A stretch of DNA of 45,950 bases from Pseudomonadota bacterium (GCA_023458315.1 JAEXAH010000130.1:1-45950), one strand, 5' to 3'. Positions 31,668 to 41,292 are shown, counted from the first letter of the stretch. Notes: generated by a model not told the origin, from the letters alone. Program-made: numbers and translations.

Positions 31668-33232
31668 GCTGCCGCACTGAGTTTTTTGAGAGCATCACTA
31701 AGAGTTTCTTGTAAAGCATAATTTGTTTCATCAATTTCCAGTTTACATAAAACATCTTTAAATTCAGGTAGCCCAATCTCTCCCATGGCCCAAATAATTC
31801 TTCTTCTACTATCAAAGTCAAAATCATTTAGAGCCTCAACTAAATGATTATTAAAGTGTCTATTTTTCATTTTCCCTAAAGTTGTTGCTAAGAGTCCAAT
31901 TAGTTTATGATTTTTAGATTCAAATATACCAATAAAAATTTCTATTAATTCTGTATTTAAATCAACAGAGTTCTCTCCAAGAATCCAGATTATACGCATT
32001 ACTATATCTTCATTACCGCGCTTAATAATTTCAATATAATCGCTTATATCATTTGATTCAAAATGTTTACTCAATAATTGAAAAATTAATTGTTTTTCAC
32101 TGTTTGTACTATTTTCTAAGTCGTTTTCTAAAATAGATTTAAATTTAAGTCTACCGTCATTTAATTGTTCTATTTTTGTAAATGCCAATGGAAAACCTAA
32201 TGGGCTATACTCTGTATACATTTCTCCTTCTTGGTATATAGAGAATAACATCTTCTTTAGTTTTATGATGAGAGCATCTCTAACATCTGTACTTCTCGTT
32301 AAGTGTCCCCAGAATATTTCTCTATTTTTAGGATAAAAAATTGTAAGATAAAAAAGTACTCTTGATATATGCAGTTCGTTTTGGAATAAATCTCCGTCTC
32401 TCGCTTCTTCAATCAGTAGTTTATTCAACTCATTCTTGATGTCTTCATCAAATGTACCCTCTCCAATGTAGTATGCATCACATAACATGCCTATGTAGTC
32501 GATCTTATGTGATTTTCGAGGATTAAGAGTTAATGAAAATGATAATAATTGTATGGCACGATACAAATTTTCATTTTTGTAACCGTCTCCTGCACAAGTT
32601 TGAGTATATTCTGGATAGAATTCAACAAATTCACAAAGTTCCTTCTTCGTTAAATCCGTTGATTCTTGATACAGTGCTATAGCAAGGTTATAAAGTAAGT
32701 TAGATTTAAGTTTAACATCTTTCACATTAAGAATCTCAATCAATTTGAGTATCTTTTCAGTTATTTCAGATTTTACACTTTCTTTATTCAGTTTGCCAAA
32801 AAAAGATATGAGTTGAAATTTTTTAATTTCTTCAATAATGAGTTGGAAAGCCTCATGATAATTAGTATCTGAAAAAGGAATCCATACTTTATCACTATAA
32901 TTAGAACCAAAATCAACATCATTATGCTTAAGATAAATTATTTTTTTATCTAGAGCTTCTGCAAAACCAATTTCATGCGAAACATTTGCACGTGGCTGAA
33001 AAGCACTTGAGCTTACATCTTTATTATCTGGAGTTGCTAACACAAGGATACAATCCGATTCTCTTAAATAAGATTTAACTTTTTCAGACAGAGTTCTTCC
33101 TATATTTGGTTCATTTATAACTACAATTACTTCAAAGTTTAAAGATTCAAGGAAGGAACGAAAAATATTTAACGCATCGCCTGCTCTGCCGTGACTAATA
33201 AAAATTTTAGGGGTTTCAAATACTGGTTTCAT
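31661..33232 (-). CDS. TIR-like nucleotide-binding protein with helical-repeat C-terminus
   Basis: 523 residues. Residues 1-140 resemble the TIR-like fold of predicted nucleotide-binding proteins (PKIFISHGRAGDALNIFRSF, EPNIGRTLSEKV, CILVLATPD, ANVSHEIGFAEAL, with a plausible catalytic Glu). The middle is helical and the end contains HEAT-like repeats (IVMRIIWILGENS; RRRIIWAMGEIGLPEFKDVL). The combination fits an abortive-infection NADase sensor, as in other TIR defence genes, but the exact family is not known to me. It is AT-rich compared with neighbours. Confidence 0.65.
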   Translation of the reverse strand: MKPVFETPKIFISHGRAGDALNIFRSFLESLNFEVIVVINEPNIGRTLSEKVKSYLRESDCILVLATPDNKDVSSSAFQPRANVSHEIGFAEALDKKIIYLKHNDVDFGSNYSDKVWIPFSDTNYHEAFQLIIEEIKKFQLISFFGKLNKESVKSEITEKILKLIEILNVKDVKLKSNLLYNLAIALYQESTDLTKKELCEFVEFYPEYTQTCAGDGYKNENLYRAIQLLSFSLTLNPRKSHKIDYIGMLCDAYYIGEGTFDEDIKNELNKLLIEEARDGDLFQNELHISRVLFYLTIFYPKNREIFWGHLTRSTDVRDALIIKLKKMLFSIYQEGEMYTEYSPLGFPLAFTKIEQLNDGRLKFKSILENDLENSTNSEKQLIFQLLSKHFESNDISDYIEIIKRGNEDIVMRIIWILGENSVDLNTELIEIFIGIFESKNHKLIGLLATTLGKMKNRHFNNHLVEALNDFDFDSRRRIIWAMGEIGLPEFKDVLCKLEIDETNYALQETLSDALKKLSAAAY

Positions 33233-33301
33233 ATCCTAAACATCCTTGCAGTATTTTTCATAACGTACAAATATATTTAATTTTTAATCTAAAACTAAAA
33301 A

Positions 33302-33424
33302 GTTCTCAAGAGTGAGTTTCTTGTCCCGACAAGCGACTATGATGAAAAAACTACAAAACCCACTTCAGGTGAACTCTGTGATGAGTGTAAGTCAAAAGAA
33401 AAAAATGGTACATGTAGAAAGTAA
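33302..33424 (+). pseudogene. Possible 3' gene remnant with CxxC
   Basis: An open stretch ending at TAA 33422-33424 reads VLKSEFLVPTSDYDEKTTKP...GELCDECKSKE...GTCRK. It looks coding (two Cys pairs, charged tail) but has a stop just upstream and no start, so it may be the tail of a deleted gene. Evidence is weak. Confidence 0.3.
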
Positions 33425-33458
33425 AGAATGAAAAGTACTATTCTCGTCTGTTTGTGTA

Positions 33459-33480
33459 TTGCCCCTCAGGTGAGGGGCAA
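33459..33480. terminator. Hairpin downstream of traD of element B
   Basis: TTGCCCCTCA-GG-TGAGGGGCAA is a perfect 10-bp stem 5 bp past the minus-strand traD stop. It lacks a clear T-run on either strand, so it may terminate weakly or protect the mRNA 3' end. Confidence 0.45.
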
Positions 33481-33485
33481 CGATT

Positions 33486-35267
33486 CTAGAACTTCTCTAT
33501 TTCAGCGACACCTTTTCCTCCCCGTGCTTTTAAATTCAGTTCGCTAAGAATTTCCCTGCATTCCAGAAAGATGTTATCCAGAGACAAATCCGACCGCATG
33601 AGGAAACTGGGCTGAACTTCCATGTATGATTTGGGCTTCAGGGTTGTTACGCTGCCGGAAAAGTTTGGAAAGCGGACAAAGCATTTTAAATCGGGCAACT
33701 GCATTATTTCCGAGGAAATCATCAGCGGCTCTTTGACTCTCTGTTTGTTCAGGGAGAGAGCGTTTCTTTCATCGGCAGATCCGACCGTAAAGCCGGAATA
33801 CGGAGTTTTATATTCCCTGTCGCCTATTTTCCTGCTGAGGAAATCCGCCGTGTCAGGGTCGTTTACCCCGAAAATGACATTTGTGCTGCAAGCATTGATT
33901 ATACTGCTTCTCAACTCTTTGCCGTAAATATTGTCTATCTGACCAATATCCTGAATGCCGAGAAACACCGCACCGCCTTTACTTCGTGAGAGATTCAGCA
34001 GTTCAATAATCTTCTGCATTTTCTGGAGCGTGCCGAATTCATCAATCATCAGGAAAAGCCTGTTGTCTGTGTTCTCCGGCTGTGCCAGCAGGTTTCTGGC
34101 GATAGTGTCTATAAACACAGTCAGAATAGGGCGCAGTGTCTCCTTCAGCTCCGCATAGTTGGATATGAAGAGTATCCCCGAACCGTTTTTAATCCAGTCA
34201 CCGATGCTGAAACCTTTCTCGCTGTCCTGCATATACTCAAAGATCTTTGAATACAGGTGCAGGGTTGACATAACAGAGCCTGTCTGCTTGTTTGCCGGAT
34301 CAGCGATGTGTATTGCTCCGGCAGTGCCGCCCTTGGTATTTTTGAGAATTTCAGAAAGCTCTTCAGGAGCTTTACTGATAACCTCCCAAAGAGCGGCATA
34401 GTTTTTTCTGTTTGTGCTGTAAAGATAGCTGAATGCCCCGTTGAGCACATCTCTGGCGGCAAGATTGAAGAAAGGCTGCGAAGTGTGCGGAAGCTCCGGT
34501 ATCAGCGATGATGTCATGGATATTATATCCATCGGGGTGTGCATATCAGCAAAAATATTCCAACTGACAGAGCGGCTGTCCAGTGGATTGAACAGCAAAT
34601 CTTTTTCCGGATCATAAAATCTGCTGATGTAGTCGCCTTTGAAATCATAGATGACCGCCTTATCGCCTCTGGCTCTTATCTGTTCAATTAGTGCGCTGGT
34701 CAGAACAGTTTTGCCAGTACCGGGGCGGCCGACTATGAAGCAATGCTTGTTTTCGGCTGAAACAGGCATGTTGACTTCACCGATTTTCAAATAGCACTTT
34801 TCCTTCTTTGTCAGTTTATTAAGCTGTTTTGGTGTGAGTATTTCAGTTCCCCTCCTGAAATCCTCGGCGGAATGCTCATTCGCCTTCTTTTTAAAGAACC
34901 ATATAGCCGGAAAATAGCCCAGATAAACCAGCAAAGACCTGACAGCAAATGTCTTCAGCATGTTTATATGCTCCATGCCTATTTTATAGAATATTTCGTA
35001 ATATCTCGCTGCGGTCACTTTGAATATTTCACCTTCATGGATAATGTTAAACGGGTATTTGGGAAGAAAATGCGCCCAAAATGCTGATGCCGCCCATTTT
35101 GCTAAAATTTTAATTTCTTCCGTATGATATTTCAGCAGAATATATGCAGCTATAAATCCCAGATAAATAGCCGTCAGGGCTAAAAGTATGAACAGCCTCA
35201 TTCTCAGTGACATTTTCAGGTTATATTTCCAAGCCTCAAACCCTGTATATGTTTTACCATTTGACAT
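33486..35267 (-). CDS. traD: TraD/VirD4-family coupling protein, element B
   Basis: 593 residues. Two membrane helices near the N-terminus (LRMRLFILLALTAIYLGFIA; SLLVYLGYFPAIWFF), Walker A (FIVGRPGTGKTVLTSALI), Walker B (LFLMIDEFGTLQKMQ) and IQDIGQIDNIYGKEL. It aligns throughout with the element A coupling protein. It could dock element B's relaxosome onto a T4SS that B itself lacks. Eight bp... separate it from the accessory gene upstream, in the same order as in A. Confidence 0.92.
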   Translation of the reverse strand: MSNGKTYTGFEAWKYNLKMSLRMRLFILLALTAIYLGFIAAYILLKYHTEEIKILAKWAASAFWAHFLPKYPFNIIHEGEIFKVTAARYYEIFYKIGMEHINMLKTFAVRSLLVYLGYFPAIWFFKKKANEHSAEDFRRGTEILTPKQLNKLTKKEKCYLKIGEVNMPVSAENKHCFIVGRPGTGKTVLTSALIEQIRARGDKAVIYDFKGDYISRFYDPEKDLLFNPLDSRSVSWNIFADMHTPMDIISMTSSLIPELPHTSQPFFNLAARDVLNGAFSYLYSTNRKNYAALWEVISKAPEELSEILKNTKGGTAGAIHIADPANKQTGSVMSTLHLYSKIFEYMQDSEKGFSIGDWIKNGSGILFISNYAELKETLRPILTVFIDTIARNLLAQPENTDNRLFLMIDEFGTLQKMQKIIELLNLSRSKGGAVFLGIQDIGQIDNIYGKELRSSIINACSTNVIFGVNDPDTADFLSRKIGDREYKTPYSGFTVGSADERNALSLNKQRVKEPLMISSEIMQLPDLKCFVRFPNFSGSVTTLKPKSYMEVQPSFLMRSDLSLDNIFLECREILSELNLKARGGKGVAEIEKF

Positions 35268-35276
35268 AATTATCTC

Positions 35277-35657
35277 CTAATTCTCAAAGACTGCTTTGAT
35301 TTCTTTAGCTGCATGAGGGTTTGAACCTGCAAGCAGATATAGTGCCTTTTTCAGCTTATTCATATCTTCCCACTCATTGCGCCCATGCCTGTTCAGCAGA
35401 ATTGACAAGCCTTTATTGATATTTACCATTTCATCAGTAAGTCTTCTGACGGCTTCATTATCGCCGTTTCCCGCTCCAAGCTCAGACTCAATCTTCTTCA
35501 TAAATTCAATTAGTCTGGCTTCAAATGCTTTCTGTTTTCCGATGCTTCGGATCAGCTCTCTCATGGCTTCGCTGATGGTCATATTTCTTGACTCAGCAAA
35601 GTCTTTCAGAACAGCAAAATCCTGAAAGGAAATTCTGAAAGTGACATTTTTCATCAT
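35277..35657 (-). CDS. Ribbon-helix-helix relaxosome accessory protein, element B
   Basis: 126 residues; start at 35657 with GGAGGA upstream (a second ATG follows at once). The N-terminus (MKNVTFRISFQDFAVLKDFA, then MTISEAMRELIRSI) is a ribbon-helix-helix like its counterpart in element A, with a helical C-terminus. The palindrome GTCTGGCCAGAC lies about 40 bp upstream and probably binds this protein. Confidence 0.75.
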   Translation of the reverse strand: MMKNVTFRISFQDFAVLKDFAESRNMTISEAMRELIRSIGKQKAFEARLIEFMKKIESELGAGNGDNEAVRRLTDEMVNINKGLSILLNRHGRNEWEDMNKLKKALYLLAGSNPHAAKEIKAVFEN

Positions 35658-35698
35658 ATGTCCTCCGTATTGTTTTTGTTGTGCGTTATTAGTGCATT

Positions 35699-35830
35699 GT
35701 CTGGCCAGACTTTCAGCTTATTAAGCGCACCTTCTGCCATGCATTCCGCATGACAGAACTCTTTATGTAAATCTTTAATATGTAAGCATTTATCCTAACT
35801 TCTCAATGCAACATGGTTGCGTGGAGTATC
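35699..35830. other. oriT: Candidate oriT / relaxosome region of element B
   Basis: GTTGCGTGGAGTATC (35816-35830) is the reverse complement of GATACTCCACGCAAC, matching element A at 14 of 15 bases. It is preceded by the inverted repeat GCAAC-ATG-GTTGC (35808-35820). Towards the accessory gene are an imperfect palindrome (35732-35758, TTCTGxCATGC arms) and the perfect GTCTGGCCAGAC (35699-35710). The order relaxase, motif, palindromes, accessory gene, coupling protein is the same as in element A. Confidence 0.55.
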
Positions 35831-35843
35831 CCCCTTATCCGAG

Positions 35844-38531
35844 TCAGATTTCCATCTGAGCGGTGTTTTCATGTGCTTGCGATTTGTCGTTATCCAGCAT
35901 TTTGTGGAGTGAGTGTTCGTTCTCATGAAGCTCCGCACGTTCGGCGAGCTTATCAGCATTGTCGGTGTATATGCGGATGTCGTCTTTGGCTCTGGTCATG
36001 GCAACGTAGAAGCCTTCGGTATTGATCATCCTGTCGTTGCCCTCTGTGATGTACTGAACCGTATCGCAGGTCTGCCCCTGCGCCTTATGGACGGTCAGCG
36101 CATATCCGTGATCCAAATAGTTGTATGTTTCAGGTTTGAAGCTGATGCTTTCGCCGCTGTCCTTCGTGACGGTGAGTATGCCGTTTTCAAAGCTGTCAAT
36201 GCGGCCTGTCTGACCGTTTTTTACGCCTAGAAGATGGTCATTCTTTTCAAAGACTATTCTGTCTCCGGCGGCGAACTCCTTTGTCTGCTCGCTGAAGGCG
36301 GAAATGCTCTGTCCATGTTCATGCAAATCTATTTCGGCATTGAATCCTTTTGAGTTTGTAAGGCTTAAGGAATTATTTTCATGGTCAATAGATGCAATTT
36401 TCCATTCGGAACCGGCTCTGAGGTTTTCAGTTGAAGAATTTAGAAAGACAGACTGTCCTTCCTGATAGCTGTGAGAACTGAATTTGTCAGTCCTGCTGAT
36501 ATTTAACTGTTCTCTGACATTCAGCTCAAAGTGCTGCGCATCAGGCGGCAATATTTCATTTCTGATTTGTGAGTTAAGAATATCTTTGATCTCGTTTCTG
36601 TGGGTGATGAGAAGGGGATATTTGCCTTCCTCGGTGCTTTTGATGTAGTCCTCCGCAGCTTTTTCGATAGCTTTGCTGAAGGAAGCGTCTTCATATATTT
36701 TTGAAGCCGATTTCAGAGAGTCGATTGCATCCTTTATTCCTTCATCATTCAACCCTTCGGCATATTGCTTAACATATTCAACTGCCTGCTGGGCTATTTC
36801 TGTCTTCTGGCGCATATTTTCCGTCATAACAGCGTCTGCGCCGAACCGCTCAACGGCATCTTTAAAAATCTGCCCCGCCTGCACTGGCTGAAGCTGTTTA
36901 GTATCGCCGATAAAGACGATCTTAACATCAGTCGCTTCGGCTAAGTTAATAATGCTGCTGAACTGTTTGGAGCTTATCATGGACGCTTCATCCACAATCA
37001 AAAGGGTGTCTTTTGTTGTGATATGTGCGTCAGAATTGTTCAAAAGGCTGTGAAGGGTGTGCGCCTTAATTTTTCCTGACGTTTTGGACTCTATTTCAGC
37101 TGCGGCTTTTCCTGTGTAACCTGCGCCTATTATGTTCGTTGATGGTGATTCCTCACGCAGTATGTCAGCAAGCTTTTCAAGAGCATATGTTTTTCCCGTT
37201 CCTGCATCACCCTGAACGAAAATGAATTGTTTGTCTGAAGTGAGAATACTTTTAATCAGGTCATTTTGACCGCTGGTCAAAGAGCTGTTTTCCAGATATT
37301 TATCAATAGCGGTTTGGTTGGACAGCGGCTGTTGGTGTTGCTGATTTTCCAGCCTGTTCATGATAGCTTTTTCAAGTTCAAGAACTTCCGATGTGGTATA
37401 TAGTTGGGTTTCAAGACTGATGGATTTCGTACCGATCCGAGTATTTACAGCTCCGACAGGTACAATCTCATTTTCAGACTGCATTTTTCTGAATTCTTTG
37501 TCAAAGTCATCAATGGTTTTAGTGCCTATATTGAGCTTCAGGTATTCAAGGGCAAGTTGATCTTTGCTGAAAAGCGATTGGGATTCGGTAATTAATCCCG
37601 TAGCCTTTTCCAAATCAAAATCTTTAAGGTGCTGCTGCTCCTTCCTATTGGTGTGTTCGATTATTAAATCTTTGGAAACTCTCGATTCCCAGTTTTTATG
37701 GAGTTCCTCGGCTGTTACCCGATGATCCTTTGAATCTCTGCTCGCAAGCCTTGCGATGTCCACCAGCTCTTCATGGGAGGCATTGGGGTATTGCTGCTTC
37801 AGCGTTTCAAGATTGTCTGTAAGGTATTTAGTAACTTCTTCTGAACGTTTGGAAAACTCTTTTATCCATTCATCTTTATATCCGGCTATTTCAAATGAAC
37901 CGTTTTTGCGTTCAATGGAGTAGCCCGCCTCCATAAGATAATGCGCCAGATAGTTCTGATAAACCTGATTGATGTTGTTTTGTTGCAGGAATAATGATTC
38001 GTTGGATATTGCCCGCCAGCCGTCATTTGTCTGCGTCATATTTGCCACAACAACATGGGTGTGCAGTTGAGGGTCGTTTGCCCTTGATGTGGAGTGATGA
38101 AAGGCTGCGGCAACCAGATTGCCGGATTTCTCGTACGTTGTTTGACCGTCTTCTGTGGAGCGGTATGTGACAATAGATTCCATATATGTTACCGCTTCTT
38201 TTACAGCCTTGTTGTGGGCTTCGCTAACCCCTCTTTCCTGAAGATAGACACCATGTATTGAAACAGATTTCGGAGCGGAGAAAACAAAATCCATTCCTGC
38301 CCTGTGCTGACTGTTTACTCCACGCTGCACCAATTCTTCTTTGCTCATCGGGTGCAGTCCATGAAGTATATTTGCAAACTCCTCTTTTCTGATTTCCCCT
38401 CTAAAGTTCAAAATTTCGCTGCTTTTACCCAGCCATTCGGAGTTGTTCCTTTCATCTTTTGAAAAGACAGGATCTTCCTCATAATAATAGTTGATTGCAT
38501 TAGCAGCGGATACAGGACGCATAAGGCTCAT
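35844..38531 (-). CDS. traI: MobF-family relaxase-helicase (TraI/TrwC-like), element B
   Basis: 895 residues. The relaxase domain has NYYYEEDPVF with candidate catalytic tyrosines and the histidine motif FHHSTSRANDPQLHTH. The helicase shows FVQGDAGTGKTYALEKL, LLIVDEASMISSK and YALTVHKAQGQTCD. It lacks most of the charged C-terminal tail of the element A homologue (1085 residues). Start overlaps the AlpA-like gene (ATGA). Gives element B self-mobilisation ability if a mating pore is supplied. Confidence 0.93.
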   Translation of the reverse strand: MSLMRPVSAANAINYYYEEDPVFSKDERNNSEWLGKSSEILNFRGEIRKEEFANILHGLHPMSKEELVQRGVNSQHRAGMDFVFSAPKSVSIHGVYLQERGVSEAHNKAVKEAVTYMESIVTYRSTEDGQTTYEKSGNLVAAAFHHSTSRANDPQLHTHVVVANMTQTNDGWRAISNESLFLQQNNINQVYQNYLAHYLMEAGYSIERKNGSFEIAGYKDEWIKEFSKRSEEVTKYLTDNLETLKQQYPNASHEELVDIARLASRDSKDHRVTAEELHKNWESRVSKDLIIEHTNRKEQQHLKDFDLEKATGLITESQSLFSKDQLALEYLKLNIGTKTIDDFDKEFRKMQSENEIVPVGAVNTRIGTKSISLETQLYTTSEVLELEKAIMNRLENQQHQQPLSNQTAIDKYLENSSLTSGQNDLIKSILTSDKQFIFVQGDAGTGKTYALEKLADILREESPSTNIIGAGYTGKAAAEIESKTSGKIKAHTLHSLLNNSDAHITTKDTLLIVDEASMISSKQFSSIINLAEATDVKIVFIGDTKQLQPVQAGQIFKDAVERFGADAVMTENMRQKTEIAQQAVEYVKQYAEGLNDEGIKDAIDSLKSASKIYEDASFSKAIEKAAEDYIKSTEEGKYPLLITHRNEIKDILNSQIRNEILPPDAQHFELNVREQLNISRTDKFSSHSYQEGQSVFLNSSTENLRAGSEWKIASIDHENNSLSLTNSKGFNAEIDLHEHGQSISAFSEQTKEFAAGDRIVFEKNDHLLGVKNGQTGRIDSFENGILTVTKDSGESISFKPETYNYLDHGYALTVHKAQGQTCDTVQYITEGNDRMINTEGFYVAMTRAKDDIRIYTDNADKLAERAELHENEHSLHKMLDNDKSQAHENTAQMEI

Positions 38532-38713
38532 TTATATTTCCTCACACCAATTTTTTTCCCTTCCAGCCACTTTTCAAGATCGTTAGGATCGAACAGAAGT
38601 TTTCCGCCTAGCTTGATATGCGGAATCTGCTGCATGTGTGTCATCTGATAAATTGTTGCTTTTTTAATTTTCAGAAATTCTGCTGTTTCATCGATGTCTA
38701 AATATTTTTGCAT
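38528..38713 (-). CDS. AlpA/excisionase-like HTH protein
   Basis: 61 residues from ATG 38713 (AGGAG upstream). A winged helix-turn-helix of the excisionase family (LDIDETAEFLKIKKATIYQM, then HIKLGGKLLFDPNDLEKWL). Co-transcribed with traI through a 4-bp overlap, so it may couple excision and mobilisation or regulate transfer. Confidence 0.75.
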   Translation of the reverse strand: MQKYLDIDETAEFLKIKKATIYQMTHMQQIPHIKLGGKLLFDPNDLEKWLEGKKIGVRKYK

Positions 38714-38803
38714 ATTTTTCTCCTTATTTTTCTTGTCTTTATCAGAAATAATTAATAAAAATAACATAGTTACTTTCTTATGCAAAAAGGAGGCAAGTAC
38801 ATC

Positions 38804-39829
38804 ATGACTAAAAGGAAAAAAAGTGAGTGTAGTTTTTCTGAATATGAAAAAACGACAATTATCAAATACCTTATTTCATTTAAATCTTTTGTTACTGAAA
38901 AACATCCTGAAGCTGTTGTCGCCTTGGCGAGGATAAGTAAACTTATTGATATATATGAAAAATCAGGTAATATTGTAAGGGTGTCTCAGAAGATGTTTTA
39001 TGATACAGTAAAATCTTCAGCCATAAATAATAAAGAATATGATGAACCTAAATCTGGAAACCCTTCCAATGCTGTCACCAGAGGATTTGCAATCATTTCA
39101 TCATATATCGATGAGTTCAATAAATTCTATGAAGCTTCCAATGAATATCAAATTGTTTTAGATGGTCTTATTGTCTCTATAAAACCAAATAGAAAATCGA
39201 TCTCTTCATTAAATACTAGTTCTCAAAAAGAATTAGGATGTGAGTCATTTTTGAATAAAAGAGATGTAAATAATTTTATTAATAATTTTTTGCTTGCGTT
39301 AAAATATGTAGTTATTAATCCATCTAAACTTCATAAGTTGCATGTTTCAAATAAACAATGGCATGCCAACTTGATATTACTGTTTTTGGTTTTATCTTCA
39401 ATTTTTATAGTATCTCTTATAACCAATTTTGCTCATTTATTTATGGCATCTGAGCAAGAAATAATTACAATGATATTATCAAGTGGATTTGCCCTATATA
39501 TACATATGTTAGCCAGGTATTTGTTTCTAATGGTTCTCTTATGCATTCCCTTCAAATATTTCTTTAAATCAAAATTTAATCTTGGAATGCTTGGATTTGC
39601 AAACGTGCTATCTGCCTTTTTTGTTTCGATGGTTCTCATGCAATTTTACACCAGAGGTTTAGGAACTTTATCTGGAAGATTAAATGTATACGATTATTTA
39701 GCATTTTTTTTCGTTATGATATGTCTTGCTCACCATTATGTTACTTTAAAATCAGTTTTTAGGCTTAATAATTTTAAATTTTCAGTTGCGTATTCTATTT
39801 CGACAATTTGTTTAATATTAACAGTTTAA
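38804..39829 (+). CDS. Polytopic membrane protein of unknown function
   Basis: About 341 residues from ATG 38804 (AGGAGG 10 nt upstream; an ATG at 38780 lacks a ribosome site). A soluble N-terminal half (about 185 residues) precedes roughly five membrane helices (LILLFLVLSSIFIVSLITNF; YLFLMVLLCIPFKYFF; LAFFFVMICLAHHYVTL). No family recognised. AT-rich cargo, divergent from the alpA-traI operon; a membrane-acting defence effector or exclusion protein is possible but unproven. Confidence 0.65.
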   Translation: MTKRKKSECSFSEYEKTTIIKYLISFKSFVTEKHPEAVVALARISKLIDIYEKSGNIVRVSQKMFYDTVKSSAINNKEYDEPKSGNPSNAVTRGFAIISSYIDEFNKFYEASNEYQIVLDGLIVSIKPNRKSISSLNTSSQKELGCESFLNKRDVNNFINNFLLALKYVVINPSKLHKLHVSNKQWHANLILLFLVLSSIFIVSLITNFAHLFMASEQEIITMILSSGFALYIHMLARYLFLMVLLCIPFKYFFKSKFNLGMLGFANVLSAFFVSMVLMQFYTRGLGTLSGRLNVYDYLAFFFVMICLAHHYVTLKSVFRLNNFKFSVAYSISTICLILTV

Positions 39830-39932
39830 TTGGTTGGTTACGATATTGTATAACTATGTTGTACGTCATCTATCTGTCATCATCGCCATTTATCCATCAG
39901 TGAGATAATAGGCTGTTGACTTAATGTATCAG

Positions 39933-39981
39933 CCAATTAGCGGTCAATTACTGGCCAATTCGGCCAATTAGCGGCCGATTA
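39933..39981. repeat. Tandem ~11-bp repeats at the 3' end of the AlbA_2 gene
   Basis: Units CCAATTAGCGG, TCAATTACTGG, CCAATTCGG, CCAATTAGCGG and a partial CCGATTA run head to tail, ending in the AlbA_2 stop codon. Translated beyond the stop they would give NWP-type repeats, suggesting a former protein extension or slippage-prone tail. Confidence 0.7.
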
Positions 39982-41292
39982 TTTTAAAGTATAATTGCTG
40001 CCTCGCCCAGTGCCTGAATGGAACAGTAAATCTTTGTCTGATAGATTGCCAAGTTCTTCTGTGGCTGTTGTCTTGCCTACATCGTTCAGCTTTTGATACT
40101 CCGAATTGGTGATTGAACCTTTTTCTTTGACATAGAGGACGGCTTTGATCTGCCGTTCGTTTAAGCCCATTTTTCGGAGCGAGGCTTCGTTGTATCTGTC
40201 TTTGAATATAGTTATCTGGAAGCCGCCGAAGGCTTCACAGATTTCAGGTTCAGGCAAACCTGCGGATTTGCAGGTATCAATGATTTTCGGTATTCCTGTT
40301 CCCCATGCTTCAATGTAGCCTCCCTTCAGGCAGGCATCGGCAATGAGCCTGTTTCTCGGTCTGGAAGGGTGGTTCTGCTTAAGCATTTCAACGGTCAAGC
40401 CTTCCACAAGTGAGCCGTCATTCCAGATTTGCAGGCGGTCGTCAAAAATCTTAATCTGCGTCATATTGCCCATGTAATCACGGTGGATCAGGGCGTTCAA
40501 AATCGCTTCCCGAAGGGCAGGGAAGGGGTATTCAGGTGTTTCTATGCGGTTTACACCCTCAAAGGATATGTTCTTTATTATGAATTTGGTTTCAATTATC
40601 TCAAAAACTCTTTTCTGTAAGCTGATTATGTTGCCTTCGATTATTTCATGGAACTTAGGGGAAATTTCTCCGCCGACAAACCGCCCTACTTTTACATATG
40701 TGTGGCGGTAGAACTTTTCGGGATTCTTGCCGAAAAGGATTATGGCGGCTCTTTTCAGCCTGCCGTTTTTGGTAAGGTTCAGCTTATCAAGCAGTTCGAG
40801 GGCAGACAGATTCTTTGCGTCGGGGATGCGCCCTGAGCGTTCAGCGTCATTGAGATATACTGCAATGCTGTCATTGTCTATGTCATCAAACATGGCATCT
40901 TCTTCTATGACATCACCCCAAGACATGCCGGATTTGCGGAGCAGAAATTCAGTCAGGGCGTTGCCCACAAGCTCCTTTGTGGTGCTTCCGGTGCGCTGGT
41001 AATATCTGCCGCTTAAAGAGATTGCCATTGAAGAAGGTCTGATATGTATTTCAAGAAAATGCTTACCGTCCTGCTCCTTCAGACTGATTTCAGGGAATAT
41101 GCCAAGCTTGCTTTGAATCTTATTCGGCAGATCGTCAGCAAGTTTTTTATAGTTGCTGACGCCGACAACCTGTCCGTCATCATTAATACCGACATAAAGA
41201 ACGCCGCCCTGTGCATTTGCAAAACTGCAAAGCTGTTTCAGATGGTCATCATTCCAGCTTTCTTTATATTCGATATTCTGGTTCTCAGGCAT
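39979..41292 (-). CDS. AlbA_2 (Schlafen-like) and HATPase domain protein with C-terminal winged helix
   Basis: 437 residues. N-terminal AlbA_2 domain (NIEYKESWNDDHLKQLCSFA, GGVLYVGINDDGQVVG), a middle GHKL-type region (FPALREAILNALIHRDY, IEAWGTGIPKI) and a C-terminal winged helix (KEKGSITNSEYQKLNDVG). This is the common 'ATP-binding/transcriptional regulator' family found in defence islands; activity is uncertain. GGAGCA precedes the ATG. Last cargo gene before the tRNA-side attachment site. Confidence 0.85.
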   Translation of the reverse strand: MPENQNIEYKESWNDDHLKQLCSFANAQGGVLYVGINDDGQVVGVSNYKKLADDLPNKIQSKLGIFPEISLKEQDGKHFLEIHIRPSSMAISLSGRYYQRTGSTTKELVGNALTEFLLRKSGMSWGDVIEEDAMFDDIDNDSIAVYLNDAERSGRIPDAKNLSALELLDKLNLTKNGRLKRAAIILFGKNPEKFYRHTYVKVGRFVGGEISPKFHEIIEGNIISLQKRVFEIIETKFIIKNISFEGVNRIETPEYPFPALREAILNALIHRDYMGNMTQIKIFDDRLQIWNDGSLVEGLTVEMLKQNHPSRPRNRLIADACLKGGYIEAWGTGIPKIIDTCKSAGLPEPEICEAFGGFQITIFKDRYNEASLRKMGLNERQIKAVLYVKEKGSITNSEYQKLNDVGKTTATEELGNLSDKDLLFHSGTGRGSNYTLK

